A stretch of DNA of 64,000 nt from DMER64 sp964542305 (GTDB lineage Bacteria; Bacteroidota; Bacteroidia; Bacteroidales; UBA932): positions 1 to 64,000 of the forward strand of contig CAZITX010000013.1 of assembly GCA_964542305.1 (NCBI GenBank), written 5' to 3'. How positions within the stretch are numbered: position 1 is the stretch's first letter; each line of letters opens with the position of its first letter. Made by a program: the position numbers and the translations under genes. Below the pieces are notes generated by a model. It did not search any database and was not told the origin of the DNA. It saw only the letters and a program-made list of their open reading frames with translations. Positions 32,357 through 41,636 of this stretch are shown piece after piece.

Positions 32357-33616
32357 CTATTCGTAGCGAAGTGCTTCAATAGGATCCAGTTTGCTGGCAC
32401 GAACGGCAGGTATATATCCGGATAATATACTGACAACCAAACAGACACCCACTCCAAGCAGCATCCATAACCAGGGAATGACAAAAGGCATTTTCATTCC
32501 CAGTGAAGTCAGATTTCCGGCCAGGATCCCCAGAACAATACCGCCGGCTCCTCCCAGCTGCCCTATTACGATGGCTTCAAACAGGAATTGTTGTTTTATT
32601 ATCCTGGAAGTAGCACCCATGGCTTTTCGCGTCCCGATCTCCCGGGTACGTTCATTGACTGAAACCAACATGATATTCATCAGGCCCACGGCTGCTCCCA
32701 ATAATGTGATCAGACCTATGATAACAGCTACGATGGTTACGATCCGCATGGTTTCCATTGACCGTTCCAGCATATCTTCACTTCTGTCTACGCGGAAATC
32801 GGTTTCATCGGTAGGAGAAAGCCGTCTTACGGTACGGAATAGGATCTCTGCTTCTTCATAAGCATCTTGACTATTCTGACCTTCCAGGGGCTGGATCTTT
32901 ATCTGGAAGTTCATATCGTCACCTCCGTATACGCTTCTGGCATTGCCTAAAGGAATGAATATCTGTTTGTCTGCGCCTCCTCCAAATGCCGCACCCTTTG
33001 ATCTCAAGACACCTATAACCTGGTAACGCCTTCCGTCCACGTTCAAAAATTCTCCTATGGGATCCTGTTCCCCGAACAGGGACATCAGACCGTAACCTAT
33101 TACTGTTACAAAACCGGAAGAACTCATTTCAAATGTTGAGAAAAGCCTTCCTTCGGACAACTCCAGGGCATTTACAGGAAAATAGTCGGGATTGGCTCCA
33201 ATTATGGTGATGTCCGGATTTGTTTTTTCCGATCCGTAACTAACTTCCATCATGCCCGCTGCTGTAGCGTATACCGCAATGCGCGAAGGGACCCTGTAGG
33301 ACTCGGCAAAAGCCATCGCCTGCTGATAAGTTATAGCAGGTTTGTTTCTGATACGGCGCCGCACTTCGGAAGACTGACCTACCAAAGATTGTGAGCGAAT
33401 AGTAATGGTACTGGCTCCCATCCGGTTGAAACTATCCGTTACCGATCCTTTGATGGCATCTATGGCCGTAAGAATACCAACCAGGGCCATAATTCCCACA
33501 GCTATCATCATAATGGTCAGTATGGAGCGGAGCTTATTTGTCTTAACCGCTGTCAGAGAAACACTTAAATTTTCCCGGAGTAATGGGGAGAAACGCAGAA
33601 AGGCCGGATACTTCAT
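32357..33616 (-). CDS. MacB-like ABC transporter permease
   Basis: A 419-residue protein with the type VII (MacB/FtsX) layout: one N-terminal helix (about 31-52), a periplasmic MacB_PCD domain (to about 285), then three C-terminal helices (FtsX domain, with NERTREIGTRKAMGAT between helices). Such permeases work with a separate ATPase in transfer of lipoproteins, peptides or toxins across the envelope by mechanical action. No ATPase or membrane fusion gene is next to it here, so it probably uses a partner encoded elsewhere. It is convergent with tonB. Confidence 0.9.
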   Translation of the reverse strand: MKYPAFLRFSPLLRENLSVSLTAVKTNKLRSILTIMMIAVGIMALVGILTAIDAIKGSVTDSFNRMGASTITIRSQSLVGQSSEVRRRIRNKPAITYQQAMAFAESYRVPSRIAVYATAAGMMEVSYGSEKTNPDITIIGANPDYFPVNALELSEGRLFSTFEMSSSGFVTVIGYGLMSLFGEQDPIGEFLNVDGRRYQVIGVLRSKGAAFGGGADKQIFIPLGNARSVYGGDDMNFQIKIQPLEGQNSQDAYEEAEILFRTVRRLSPTDETDFRVDRSEDMLERSMETMRIVTIVAVIIGLITLLGAAVGLMNIMLVSVNERTREIGTRKAMGATSRIIKQQFLFEAIVIGQLGGAGGIVLGILAGNLTSLGMKMPFVIPWLWMLLGVGVCLVVSILSGYIPAVRASKLDPIEALRYE

Positions 33617-33640
33617 AATGCAATATTAAGAATTTTCACG

Positions 33641-33648
33641 TACATTTG
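33641..33648 (+). promoter_or_regulatory. Candidate -7 box for rluB-era
   Basis: TACATTTG, a full TAnnTTTG match, ends 20 nt before the rluB ATG. It sits between divergent genes (permease and rluB). Confidence 0.5.
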
Positions 33649-33668
33649 CGGCTCAAATCATAAAAATA

Positions 33669-34985
33669 ATGCAAACTAAAGACAGTTCTCCCGAGAGGGG
33701 AGAGAATCAACGTTCCAAAAGAGAACGTATCAGCAGCCGTACTGAAGGGGAAAGATCCCCTGAAAGGCCCCGCCGTGAGGGCGGTTACGGCAATGACAGA
33801 CCGCGCCGTGAAGGCGGATACCGGTCTGACAGACCACGCCGTGAAGGCGGGTACCAATCCGACAGACCACGCCGTGAAGGCGGGTACCAATCCGACAGAC
33901 CACGTCGTGAAGGCGGGTACCGGTCTGACAGACCGCGCCGTGAAGGCGGGTACCAATCCGACAGACCACGCCGTGAAGGCGGGTACCAATCCGACAGACC
34001 ACGTCGTGAAGGCGGGTACTCATCCGACAGACCACGCCGTGAAGGCGGGTACTCATCCGACAGACCGCGTCGTGAAGGCGGATACCGGTCTGACAAACCA
34101 CGCCGTGAAGGCGGGTACTCATCCGACAGACCGCGCCGCGAAGGCGGGTATCAATCTGACAGACCGCGCCGCGAAGGCGGGTATCAATCCGACAGACCGC
34201 GCAAACAGAATTTTAGAAAACCTTTTAAAAAAGAGCCGTCAGCTCCGCAGGCTAAGCAACCGAAAGTCCCCGGAGAAGTCAGACTCAACAAATTTATTGC
34301 CAACTCGGGTCTTTGTTCACGCCGGGAAGCCGATACGTTTATCACTACAGGGCTGGTGACTGTCAATGGAGAAGTGGCAAATCAACTCGGCATGAAGATT
34401 AAACCCGAAGATGATGTAAGGGTAAACGGAGAACGCATCAAAGGCGAACCCAAAACATACATTATAATGAACAAGCCCAGGGGATTTGTGACCACCATGC
34501 ATGATGACCATGCTGAAAAATCGGTCATGGACCTGATCGCAGGGCAATGTGAACAACGCGTGTACCCTGTGGGAAGACTGGATAAATCCACCATGGGTGT
34601 TCTTCTGTTCACCAACGACGGGGAGCTTACAGAAAAACTGACACATCCGTCATACAACCGTAAGAAAATATACCAGGCCCGGCTGGATAAAAATCTGAAA
34701 AAATCAGATATGGATCAGCTGGTACAGGGAGTTGAACTGGAAGACGGACCTATGAACGTAGATATGATCTCATACATAGATAATGACGAAAAAGAAATAG
34801 GGCTTGAGATCCATTCCGGTAAAAACCGGGTAGTACGTCGTTTGTTTGAAGCGCTGGGTTACAAGGTAAAAAAACTGGACCGAGTGTATTTTGCCGGCCT
34901 GACCAAAAAGAATCTCAAGCGGGGGCAATGGCGTTTTCTTTCCCAGGAAGAGATCAATATGCTGAAAACGGGGTTCTACGAATAA
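33669..34985 (+). CDS. rluB: RluB/RsuA-family pseudouridine synthase with Arg/Gly repeat arm
   Basis: A 438-residue protein. Residues 1-32 are charged; 33-175 are 13 copies of an 11-residue unit, [RK]PRREGGYxxD; then a basic linker (KPFKKEP). The enzyme part begins near 205 with an S4 RNA-binding domain (RLNKFIANSGLCSRREAD) and a catalytic domain with GRLDKSTMGVLLFTNDGEL, the Asp being catalytic. The family modifies 23S rRNA (RluB, U2605) or 16S (RsuA); the exact site is inferred. Such RGG-like arms in Bacteroidota RluB proteins probably add RNA affinity or promote condensation. era follows after 7 nt. Confidence 0.92.
   Translation: MQTKDSSPERGENQRSKRERISSRTEGERSPERPRREGGYGNDRPRREGGYRSDRPRREGGYQSDRPRREGGYQSDRPRREGGYRSDRPRREGGYQSDRPRREGGYQSDRPRREGGYSSDRPRREGGYSSDRPRREGGYRSDKPRREGGYSSDRPRREGGYQSDRPRREGGYQSDRPRKQNFRKPFKKEPSAPQAKQPKVPGEVRLNKFIANSGLCSRREADTFITTGLVTVNGEVANQLGMKIKPEDDVRVNGERIKGEPKTYIIMNKPRGFVTTMHDDHAEKSVMDLIAGQCEQRVYPVGRLDKSTMGVLLFTNDGELTEKLTHPSYNRKKIYQARLDKNLKKSDMDQLVQGVELEDGPMNVDMISYIDNDEKEIGLEIHSGKNRVVRRLFEALGYKVKKLDRVYFAGLTKKNLKRGQWRFLSQEEINMLKTGFYE
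33765..34193 (+). repeat. 13 x 33-bp in-frame tandem repeat in rluB
   Basis: The array codes for 13 units of 11 residues. The DNA units are nearly the same (CCGCGCCGTGAAGGCGGGTA plus 13 variable bases), with differences mainly in the xx positions (QS, RS, SS, ND) and at wobble sites. The last one or two units use CGCGAA instead of CGTGAA. High identity suggests recent homogenisation or slippage. Copy number probably varies between strains in steps that keep the frame. Confidence 0.95.
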
Positions 34986-34992
34986 CGTATTC

Positions 34993-35868
34993 ATGACACA
35001 CAAAGCAGGTTTTGTAAATATAATCGGCAATCCCAATGTCGGGAAGTCAACCCTGATGAATGCCCTGGTTGGTGAAAAATTATCCATTATCACTTCCAAG
35101 GCACAAACGACACGTCATCGTATTATGGGGATCGTGAACGAACCGGATTACCAGATCATTTATTCGGACACTCCCGGCATTCTCAAGCCCAATTACAGGC
35201 TGCAGGAAAATATGATGCAATTTGTAGATACCGCCCTGGGAGATGCCGATATTATTCTTTACGTAACAGATGTAGTGGAAACGGTTACCAAGAATCCCGA
35301 ATACATCCAAAAGCTCAGTCGTATTGCCATCCCTGTATTAATAGTCCTGAATAAAATAGATAAAAGCTCCCAGGAAGAAGTAAAGGCATTAATGGAACAA
35401 TGGCATTCTTTGGTACCCAAAGCCGAGTTGTTTCCCGTTAGTGCGCTGGAACGCTTTAACCTGGAAGCTCTCTTTACCCGCATCCTGGAATTGTTGCCCG
35501 AGTCTCCCCCCTGGTTTGAAAAAGACCGGTTTACAGATAAGAGTCTGCGTTTTTTTGCTTCCGAGATCATCCGGGAAAAGATCTTTCTAAACTACTCACA
35601 GGAAATTCCCTATAGTGTAGAAGTAACAATAGAGGAATTTATTGAAAACGACCAACGGTATAGCATCCGTGCCGTTATCAATGTAATGCGTGATTCACAG
35701 AAAGGGATATTAATTGGAAAACAAGGCAGTGCCCTTAAGCGCGTTGGTACGCAGGCACGCCTTGATATGGAAGATTTTTTTGAGAAAAAAGTATTCCTGG
35801 AATTATTCGTCAAAGTCGTTCCCGATTGGCGCGAGAACAAGACCAGACTCAGGCAGTTCGGTTACTAA
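34993..35868 (+). CDS. era: GTPase Era
   Basis: A 291-residue GTPase for 16S rRNA maturation and 30S assembly. G motifs are GNPNVGKST (G1, 12-20), DTPGI (G3) and NKID (G4). The C-terminal KH domain has GILIGKQGSALKRVGTQAR, and the end (VVPDWRENKTRLRQFGY) is the normal Era terminus. It overlaps the convergent S41 protease gene by 66 nt. It is the second gene of the rluB-era unit. Confidence 0.97.
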   Translation: MTHKAGFVNIIGNPNVGKSTLMNALVGEKLSIITSKAQTTRHRIMGIVNEPDYQIIYSDTPGILKPNYRLQENMMQFVDTALGDADIILYVTDVVETVTKNPEYIQKLSRIAIPVLIVLNKIDKSSQEEVKALMEQWHSLVPKAELFPVSALERFNLEALFTRILELLPESPPWFEKDRFTDKSLRFFASEIIREKIFLNYSQEIPYSVEVTIEEFIENDQRYSIRAVINVMRDSQKGILIGKQGSALKRVGTQARLDMEDFFEKKVFLELFVKVVPDWRENKTRLRQFGY

Positions 35869-37479
35869 GGGAGCATACAGAACTTCCAACGCTTTTTGAA
35901 GAACGTTATCAATCTTTCCAAGGTACGGGTAAAAGCCCTTGTCTTCCAGGCGCGTATTCCTTCCTATATAAGCTTTGATCTGGGTCATTAGTATATCCCC
36001 GCATTCATCCCATTGATGAGAGACCGGGTTAATTCCCTGTTTACGCAGGTAAGCCAAAAAATCCTGTCTGAGAGATGTTTGGGCAAAAAAGGCTTCCAGC
36101 TCCGCCAGGTTATTTATTGACTGCAGCTCTTTCCGGTGACGGTCGGCGTAATCCATACTGAAACGAATTGGCAGATTCTGCCTGGAGATCCTCAAGTACA
36201 GATCATTCACTCCTGCCGTATCCAGGGGAACAAATACATCCGGGATGATACCACCGCCGCCATAAAGCACTTTTCCCGCAGCAGTCACGTAACGCAAAGA
36301 ATCGTTTTTGGGGATGGAATCCTCCTGCATCAATTCTCCGTTCCTGTAACGATCAATCAGATCGTAAGCGTATTCCCTGGTGTTATTTCCGTATGGTTTC
36401 TGAATGGACCTTCCCAAAGGAGTGTAAAAACGGGCAACCGTCAAACGCAACCCTGAATTGTCCGAAAAATAAACCGGTTCCTGGACCAATCCTTTCCCGT
36501 AGGAGCGTCTCCCCACTATTGTCCCCCTGTCGTTATCCTGCAATGCTCCGGCCATGATTTCGGAAGAGGAAGCTGAGGCTTCGTTTACCAGAACCGCCAA
36601 TGGCATATCGTAACAAAAACCGCGCTTTTTTGTATAAAAATCCTGTCGGTCACGGTGAGTGCCTTCCGTATATACAATCAGTTTGTTTTCATCCAGAAAT
36701 TCTCCTGTAATTTTTAGTGCCTGGTCCAGGTATCCTCCTGTATTGTCACGCAAATCGAATATTACCTGTTTCATGCCCTCTTTCATAAGATCGGCAATGG
36801 CTCCAAGCACTTCGGCGTAGCTCGTCATGGAAAACCGGGATAATTTGATATATCCGGTAACAGAATCGGCCATATAGGCCACATCCACACTATGAACCGG
36901 GATCTTGTCCCTGATAATGGAAAAACAGATAGGCTCCTTTTCTCCGTAACGTTTTACCCAAACGTCAACTGTTGACCCTTTGGGTCCTTTTAAAAGACTG
37001 ACTATGGAATCCTGAGGCAACCCCACTCCGGCTATGGTTTGTGTATCCACTTTTATGATCTTGTCTCCGGGCTGCAATCCCATTCTTTCAGAAGGGCCTC
37101 CCACAACCACATTGATCACCGTGGCTGTGTCCTGGGGGACATTAAACACTATGCCGATACCTTCAATATTGCCTCTGAGTTCCTCATCGGCCGAACGCAA
37201 TTCATCAGGAGACAGGTATATGGAATGCGGGTCCAGTTCTTCCATGATATAGGGAAGTGTTTTTTCTATAAAATCTTCCACATCTACCGAATCTACATAA
37301 TTGCTTTCTATCTGTTTCAGTATCAATTCCAGTTTGGACCATTCCCTTCCCAGTTTGCCATTGGCGGTTCCTGCCTGATCTCTGTACACCTGCCATCTGA
37401 GGATTCCTGCTATCCCCACGGCAATCAATATGATAAGGACAATGGCTCCTGTCCTTCTTGTTTTTCTTTGTTCTTCCAT
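35803..37479 (-). CDS. S41-family C-terminal processing protease
   Basis: A 558-residue protein anchored by one helix (about 11-30). Domain order: N-terminal helical cap (about 40-85), PDZ domain (about 90-175, GGPSERMGLQPGDKI) and the S41 catalytic domain. The catalytic Ser is in NEASASSSEIMAG and the Lys in RRSYGKGLV. A C-terminal helical extension follows. The last about 21 residues are encoded opposite the conserved end of era and are probably a run-on tail. It trims or degrades periplasmic proteins. Last gene of the recQ operon, 2 nt after the dCMP deaminase. Confidence 0.94.
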   Translation of the reverse strand: MEEQRKTRRTGAIVLIILIAVGIAGILRWQVYRDQAGTANGKLGREWSKLELILKQIESNYVDSVDVEDFIEKTLPYIMEELDPHSIYLSPDELRSADEELRGNIEGIGIVFNVPQDTATVINVVVGGPSERMGLQPGDKIIKVDTQTIAGVGLPQDSIVSLLKGPKGSTVDVWVKRYGEKEPICFSIIRDKIPVHSVDVAYMADSVTGYIKLSRFSMTSYAEVLGAIADLMKEGMKQVIFDLRDNTGGYLDQALKITGEFLDENKLIVYTEGTHRDRQDFYTKKRGFCYDMPLAVLVNEASASSSEIMAGALQDNDRGTIVGRRSYGKGLVQEPVYFSDNSGLRLTVARFYTPLGRSIQKPYGNNTREYAYDLIDRYRNGELMQEDSIPKNDSLRYVTAAGKVLYGGGGIIPDVFVPLDTAGVNDLYLRISRQNLPIRFSMDYADRHRKELQSINNLAELEAFFAQTSLRQDFLAYLRKQGINPVSHQWDECGDILMTQIKAYIGRNTRLEDKGFYPYLGKIDNVLQKALEVLYAPLVTELPESGLVLAPIGNDFDE

Positions 37480-37481
37480 TT

Positions 37482-37892
37482 TTACATTTTTTCTACACGA
37501 ACACCCGCACGTCTCAACAGCTCAAGACCTTCCTCTGAACGGTAATCGTCACGGTAAACTACGCGTACAATACCTGCCTGAATAATCAGCTTGGCACATT
37601 CAATACATGGAGAGGCCGTAATATATATAGTAGCTCCGTCACTGCTGTTGTTACTCCTTGCTACTTTGGTTATGGCATTTGCTTCTGCATGCAATACATA
37701 AGATTTGGTGCTGCCATCCTCATTTTCGCAAACATTTTCAAAACCACGCGGGGTCCCGTTATAACCGTCAGAAATGATCATCCGGTCCTTAACCATAAGG
37801 GCCCCCACCTTTCTGCGTTCACAATAAGAATTCTGAGCCCATATTTGTGCCATTTCCAGGTAATGAAGATCGAACTGGGTCTGTTTATCCAT
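37482..37892 (-). CDS. Deoxycytidylate (dCMP) deaminase family protein
   Basis: A 136-residue zinc deaminase. Zinc ligands and catalytic Glu are in HAEANAI (His-x-Glu) and PCIECAK (PCxxC). Further dCMP deaminase features are CERRKVGALMVKDRMIISDGYNGTPRG and the SDGATIYITASPC stretch. It turns dCMP to dUMP for dTTP supply; some relatives act in competence (ComEB), but no such context exists here. Its start overlaps the upstream acyl-CoA synthetase gene by 8 nt. Confidence 0.92.
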   Translation of the reverse strand: MDKQTQFDLHYLEMAQIWAQNSYCERRKVGALMVKDRMIISDGYNGTPRGFENVCENEDGSTKSYVLHAEANAITKVARSNNSSDGATIYITASPCIECAKLIIQAGIVRVVYRDDYRSEEGLELLRRAGVRVEKM

Positions 37893-39555
37893 TGTATAAG
37901 AAACGTTTAATACTTCTTTTAGGAGTTTTTTCGAATTCCTCCGGGACTATACGTACTTTGGATATCTGGCAATATTTTGGCAATTCCAGGTTGATCTGCG
38001 CCCGCATGGCTTCCATGGTAGTATCCATAGCCGTGTCAGGGAGCCCGTCTGCTGCTGCTTTTTCAAAATCGGGATATACCAGGGCTACCAGTTTCCCGTC
38101 TTCCATTATTACCAGACATTCGCTTACGTATGACATATTGTTTATGGAGCTTTCAATTTCTTCAGGATAAATATTCTGTCCGTTAGGTCCCAGGATCATG
38201 GTTTTGGAACGGCCCTTAATAAACAGATAGCCGTCCTTATCCATGGTTCCCATATCCCCCGTTTTCAGCCACCCGTCCGGAGTAAAGATCTCTTCAGTGG
38301 CTTCGGGATTTTTATAATATCCCAGCATAACATTGTCCCCGTGAAGCTGGATCTCTCCGGGAACCGATAACGGGTCCTGTGAATCAATGCGTATGGTCAT
38401 TCTGGGAGCTGCTTTTCCACAGGAATACAACGGCCTTTTATCCCACGCGGCATAGGATACTATGGGGCCACATTCGGTAAGTCCGTATCCTACGGTAAAA
38501 GCCAGGTTTATGCTCTTGAGGAACGGTTCCACTTCATGATTCAACGGAGCCCCTCCTATGATAATTTCCACAAACTCGCCTCCGAAAGCTTTTACAAGTT
38601 CATCATGAATACGTCTTTTTATCTTCTGATCAATAAAAGGCATCCGCAACATTACTTTAATGGATGGACGCTTGAGTAATGGCAGCAATTTTTGTTTGTA
38701 TATTTTTTCTATGATCATGGGAACGGCTATGATCACTTTGGGTTTGACGTTTTGAAATGCTTCCGCAATAACTTTGGGCGAAGGGGTCCTGGTAAGAAAA
38801 TGCACATGGCAACCGCTGCTAAGTTCAAAAAGCAATTCAAACATCAGTCCGTACATATGAGCAGAGGGCAGCATGGATACTACCTTGGCACCGTTACTGA
38901 CCTGGGGTAAAACTTCCCATCCAAAAAGTATGTTCGACAGCAGTGAACGGTATGGCAGCATTACACCTTTTGAAAAACCGGTGGTTCCGCTGGTATAATT
39001 GATCAAAGCCAATTCTTCGGGATTGTCTTTATGGAAACGCACATCTTCCGGTTTCATGCCGTCCGGGTATATCTTTTTGTAGATGGCATTGATGTTCTTC
39101 CTGATACTGACTATTTCCTGATCCGGTGTATAAAGAATAGCAAAATCATTTAATCCCACAATAGCTTCCAGATTCGGCATCTCCAATTCGCTCAACCCTT
39201 CCCATACCTGCTCTCCCACAAAGAATATCCGTGCATCTGAATGATTTACAAGGTGCTGTATGTTCCCGGGTTTAAACTCATGCAAAATGGGAACTACCAC
39301 AGCCCCGTATGTAACAGTAGCCAGAAACGCCACGGCCCAATTAGCCTGGTTCCTGCCGCATAATGCCACTTTGTCACCCTTCTTTAGTCCGCATTTTTCA
39401 AAACCTATATGGATCATCCTTATACGGCGAACCAGATCCCTGTAATAGAGTATTTCCCCGTGAAAATCCGTCAGAGCTTTGAAATCCCAATATTTTTGAA
39501 AACTTTTTTCAAAAAGTTCGTTCAGGGATTTAGTGTTAAAAATGTCCTGATTCAT
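37885..39555 (-). CDS. AMP-dependent acyl-CoA synthetase
   Basis: A 556-residue ANL-superfamily enzyme that activates a carboxylic acid through an acyl-AMP. The P-loop is INYTSGTTGFSKGVML; further motifs are GYGLTECGPIVSY, GWLKTGDMGTMD and a C-terminal lysine domain (here reduced, ending KTPKRSIKRFLY). Most like long-chain fatty-acyl-CoA ligases. No membrane segments. It lies 17 nt after msbA in the recQ operon, which fits a role in envelope lipid metabolism. Confidence 0.9.
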   Translation of the reverse strand: MNQDIFNTKSLNELFEKSFQKYWDFKALTDFHGEILYYRDLVRRIRMIHIGFEKCGLKKGDKVALCGRNQANWAVAFLATVTYGAVVVPILHEFKPGNIQHLVNHSDARIFFVGEQVWEGLSELEMPNLEAIVGLNDFAILYTPDQEIVSIRKNINAIYKKIYPDGMKPEDVRFHKDNPEELALINYTSGTTGFSKGVMLPYRSLLSNILFGWEVLPQVSNGAKVVSMLPSAHMYGLMFELLFELSSGCHVHFLTRTPSPKVIAEAFQNVKPKVIIAVPMIIEKIYKQKLLPLLKRPSIKVMLRMPFIDQKIKRRIHDELVKAFGGEFVEIIIGGAPLNHEVEPFLKSINLAFTVGYGLTECGPIVSYAAWDKRPLYSCGKAAPRMTIRIDSQDPLSVPGEIQLHGDNVMLGYYKNPEATEEIFTPDGWLKTGDMGTMDKDGYLFIKGRSKTMILGPNGQNIYPEEIESSINNMSYVSECLVIMEDGKLVALVYPDFEKAAADGLPDTAMDTTMEAMRAQINLELPKYCQISKVRIVPEEFEKTPKRSIKRFLYNG

Positions 39556-39572
39556 ATTATTTTATTTGAAGG

Positions 39573-41405
39573 TTATCCAAAAACTTGTAAATCACATAAA
39601 TGACGGTACATACCCTCATTCGCCAACAACGCCTCGTGGGTCCCTCTTTCCACGATCATTCCCTTGTTCATCACAACAATCTCATGCGCATTTCTTATTG
39701 TAGAAAGCCGGTGGGCAATGATTACCGTCGTCCGGTTTTTCATTAGTTTGGTTAAAGCTTCCTGCACCATTTTCTCGCTTTCAGTATCCAGTGCCGAAGT
39801 TGCCTCGTCCAGGATCAAAATGGGCGGATTCTTAAGTACTGCCCGGGCAATAGCAATGCGTTGCCGCTGACCACCCGATAACTTACCTCCCCGGTCTCCA
39901 ATATTGGTATCGTAACCATGCTCCATTTCCATAATAAAATCATGGGCGTTGGCGATTTCAGCAGCACGCCGGACCGCTTCCAAAGGAGCATTTTCCAATC
40001 CAAAGGTAATATTATTTGCAACAGTATCGTTGAACAGGATGGCTTCCTGTGTTACAATGCCCATCAAACCTATCAGGTCTTTGGGTTGATACCGTTTAAT
40101 ATTAACTCCGTCCAGCAGCACTTCTCCTTCCTCAACATCGTAGAAACGGGGCAACAGGTCTGCCAAAGTGGTTTTACCGGCACCCGAAGGTCCAACCAGG
40201 GCAATGATCTTCCCTTTGGGAATAACCAGGTTGATATCCCGCAACACGTAAGGATCGTTAACATTGTAGCGGAAACTTACATTCCTGTACTCCAGGGATT
40301 CACTGAATTCTTTTACAGGAAGGGCTTTCGGGTCCTTTTTAATCTCAACCGGAACATCCATAATATCAAAAATACGGTGTGCTGACACCATTCCTTTCCG
40401 GATCATGGCATATGCTTTTGTAATGGATTTTGCCGGTTCCAGCACCCTCCAGTAAAAACCAATATAAACCACAAACTCGGGCCAGCTCATACCCAATTCT
40501 CCGTGGACCTGAAGCCAACCTCCGTAAAACAAGATAGCCGCCGCTACGGCTATACCCAGGAATTCACTCAGAGGAGAGGCCAGTTCCTGGCGGTTATACA
40601 ACTGTTTTGTGGCTTGCCTGTGCTGATCGTTAATGGTTCCAAAACGATCCCTGACATATTGTTGTGCATTGAATGCCTTAACGATCCGGCTACCGGAAAT
40701 GGCTTCCTCAAAATGACTCAGCAATTTTCCCAGGAGGCTTTGAGATACCTCGGCCCCGGAACGTAATGCCCGGGTTATTCTTCCTATAAGCAAGGCAGAC
40801 ACCGGCAATGTAATCAGTGTAACCAATGTAAGCTTGGGACTCATATAAAAAAGCATGGAAAGAAATCCCAGAACAAGCAAGGGATCGCGAAAGATCACAT
40901 GAAATGAACTTGCTACGGAGTTTTGCACCTCGTTCACATCATTTGATATGGAAGAAAGCAAGTCCCCCTTCCTTTGCTTGTGAAAATACCCTATATGCAA
41001 CCGGCTGATCTTGCGGAACAGATCGTCCCGGACATTTTTCATAAGACGTGTCCGCACGCTTACCAATACCCTCTGGGAAAGATAATGAGTTATATTGGAT
41101 AACAATGAAGCAGCGAGCAGCGACACCGACACATAGACAAGGGCCATCATAAGCCCGTCTTGTGTCTTTATCTTTAGTAAATAATAACGGAAAATATCCA
41201 CTATATATGAAAGAGAAAAGCTGTATTCGGGCCGGATTATTTCACCGGTCAGGGTATCAGGTTCAAACAATACGGTCAGCAACGGAGCTATAAGCGCATA
41301 ATTGGCAATCCCAAAGAGAACGCTAAAAACGGATAGCACCAGGTAGGCAGGCCAGTATTTTCCGTACGGTTTCCCGTATGCCAGTATACGCAGGAAGGAT
41401 TTCAT
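39573..41405 (-). CDS. msbA: MsbA-type lipid A/multidrug ABC exporter
   Basis: A 610-residue half-transporter with six N-terminal membrane helices (to about 330) and a C-terminal ATPase. The ATPase has Walker A GPSGAGKTT, Q-loop VTQEA, signature LSGGQRQRIAIARA, Walker B ILILDEATSALD and the H-loop IAHRLST. Such proteins flip lipid A core or other lipids across the inner membrane, or export drugs; the neighbouring acyl-CoA synthetase supports a lipid role. Its ATG shares one base with the DUF4834 stop. Confidence 0.9.
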   Translation of the reverse strand: MKSFLRILAYGKPYGKYWPAYLVLSVFSVLFGIANYALIAPLLTVLFEPDTLTGEIIRPEYSFSLSYIVDIFRYYLLKIKTQDGLMMALVYVSVSLLAASLLSNITHYLSQRVLVSVRTRLMKNVRDDLFRKISRLHIGYFHKQRKGDLLSSISNDVNEVQNSVASSFHVIFRDPLLVLGFLSMLFYMSPKLTLVTLITLPVSALLIGRITRALRSGAEVSQSLLGKLLSHFEEAISGSRIVKAFNAQQYVRDRFGTINDQHRQATKQLYNRQELASPLSEFLGIAVAAAILFYGGWLQVHGELGMSWPEFVVYIGFYWRVLEPAKSITKAYAMIRKGMVSAHRIFDIMDVPVEIKKDPKALPVKEFSESLEYRNVSFRYNVNDPYVLRDINLVIPKGKIIALVGPSGAGKTTLADLLPRFYDVEEGEVLLDGVNIKRYQPKDLIGLMGIVTQEAILFNDTVANNITFGLENAPLEAVRRAAEIANAHDFIMEMEHGYDTNIGDRGGKLSGGQRQRIAIARAVLKNPPILILDEATSALDTESEKMVQEALTKLMKNRTTVIIAHRLSTIRNAHEIVVMNKGMIVERGTHEALLANEGMYRHLCDLQVFG

Positions 41406-41635
41406 TAATCTTTAATTTCTTCGTAATCAACGTAATCTCCCGTATTTTTATCTATACGTTTTTTGCGGGTTCTTTTAATGTTGCTTTTTTGTTGGGTTTG
41501 TGGGTTTTGGGGATCTTGTGGATTTTGTCCTCGCCTTTGCATCTGACGGATTTTCATGGCTAAAAGCCAGGGAATCAGGCGTATTAACAGGAATCCTCCC
41601 AGCATAATTATGAAAAGAATTGTAAAAAATGTCAT
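41405..41635 (-). CDS. Small DUF4834-like membrane protein
   Basis: A 76-residue protein with one N-terminal helix (about 2-26) and a basic, Gln/Pro-rich cytoplasmic tail ending DYVDYEEIKD. It matches the Bacteroidota DUF4834 layout (single helix, low-complexity middle, conserved YVDYEEI end). Function is unknown. It lies 1 nt after the preceding gene and overlaps msbA by 1 nt, so it is surely in the operon and may assist the exporter. Confidence 0.8.
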   Translation of the reverse strand: MTFFTILFIIMLGGFLLIRLIPWLLAMKIRQMQRRGQNPQDPQNPQTQQKSNIKRTRKKRIDKNTGDYVDYEEIKD

Positions 41636-41636
41636 T

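Noticed and set aside
33730..34359. Long open frames in other frames across the rluB repeat
   Set aside because: They result from a 33-bp repeat unit without stops in any frame; none has a start region or homology, and the forward frame encodes a known enzyme.
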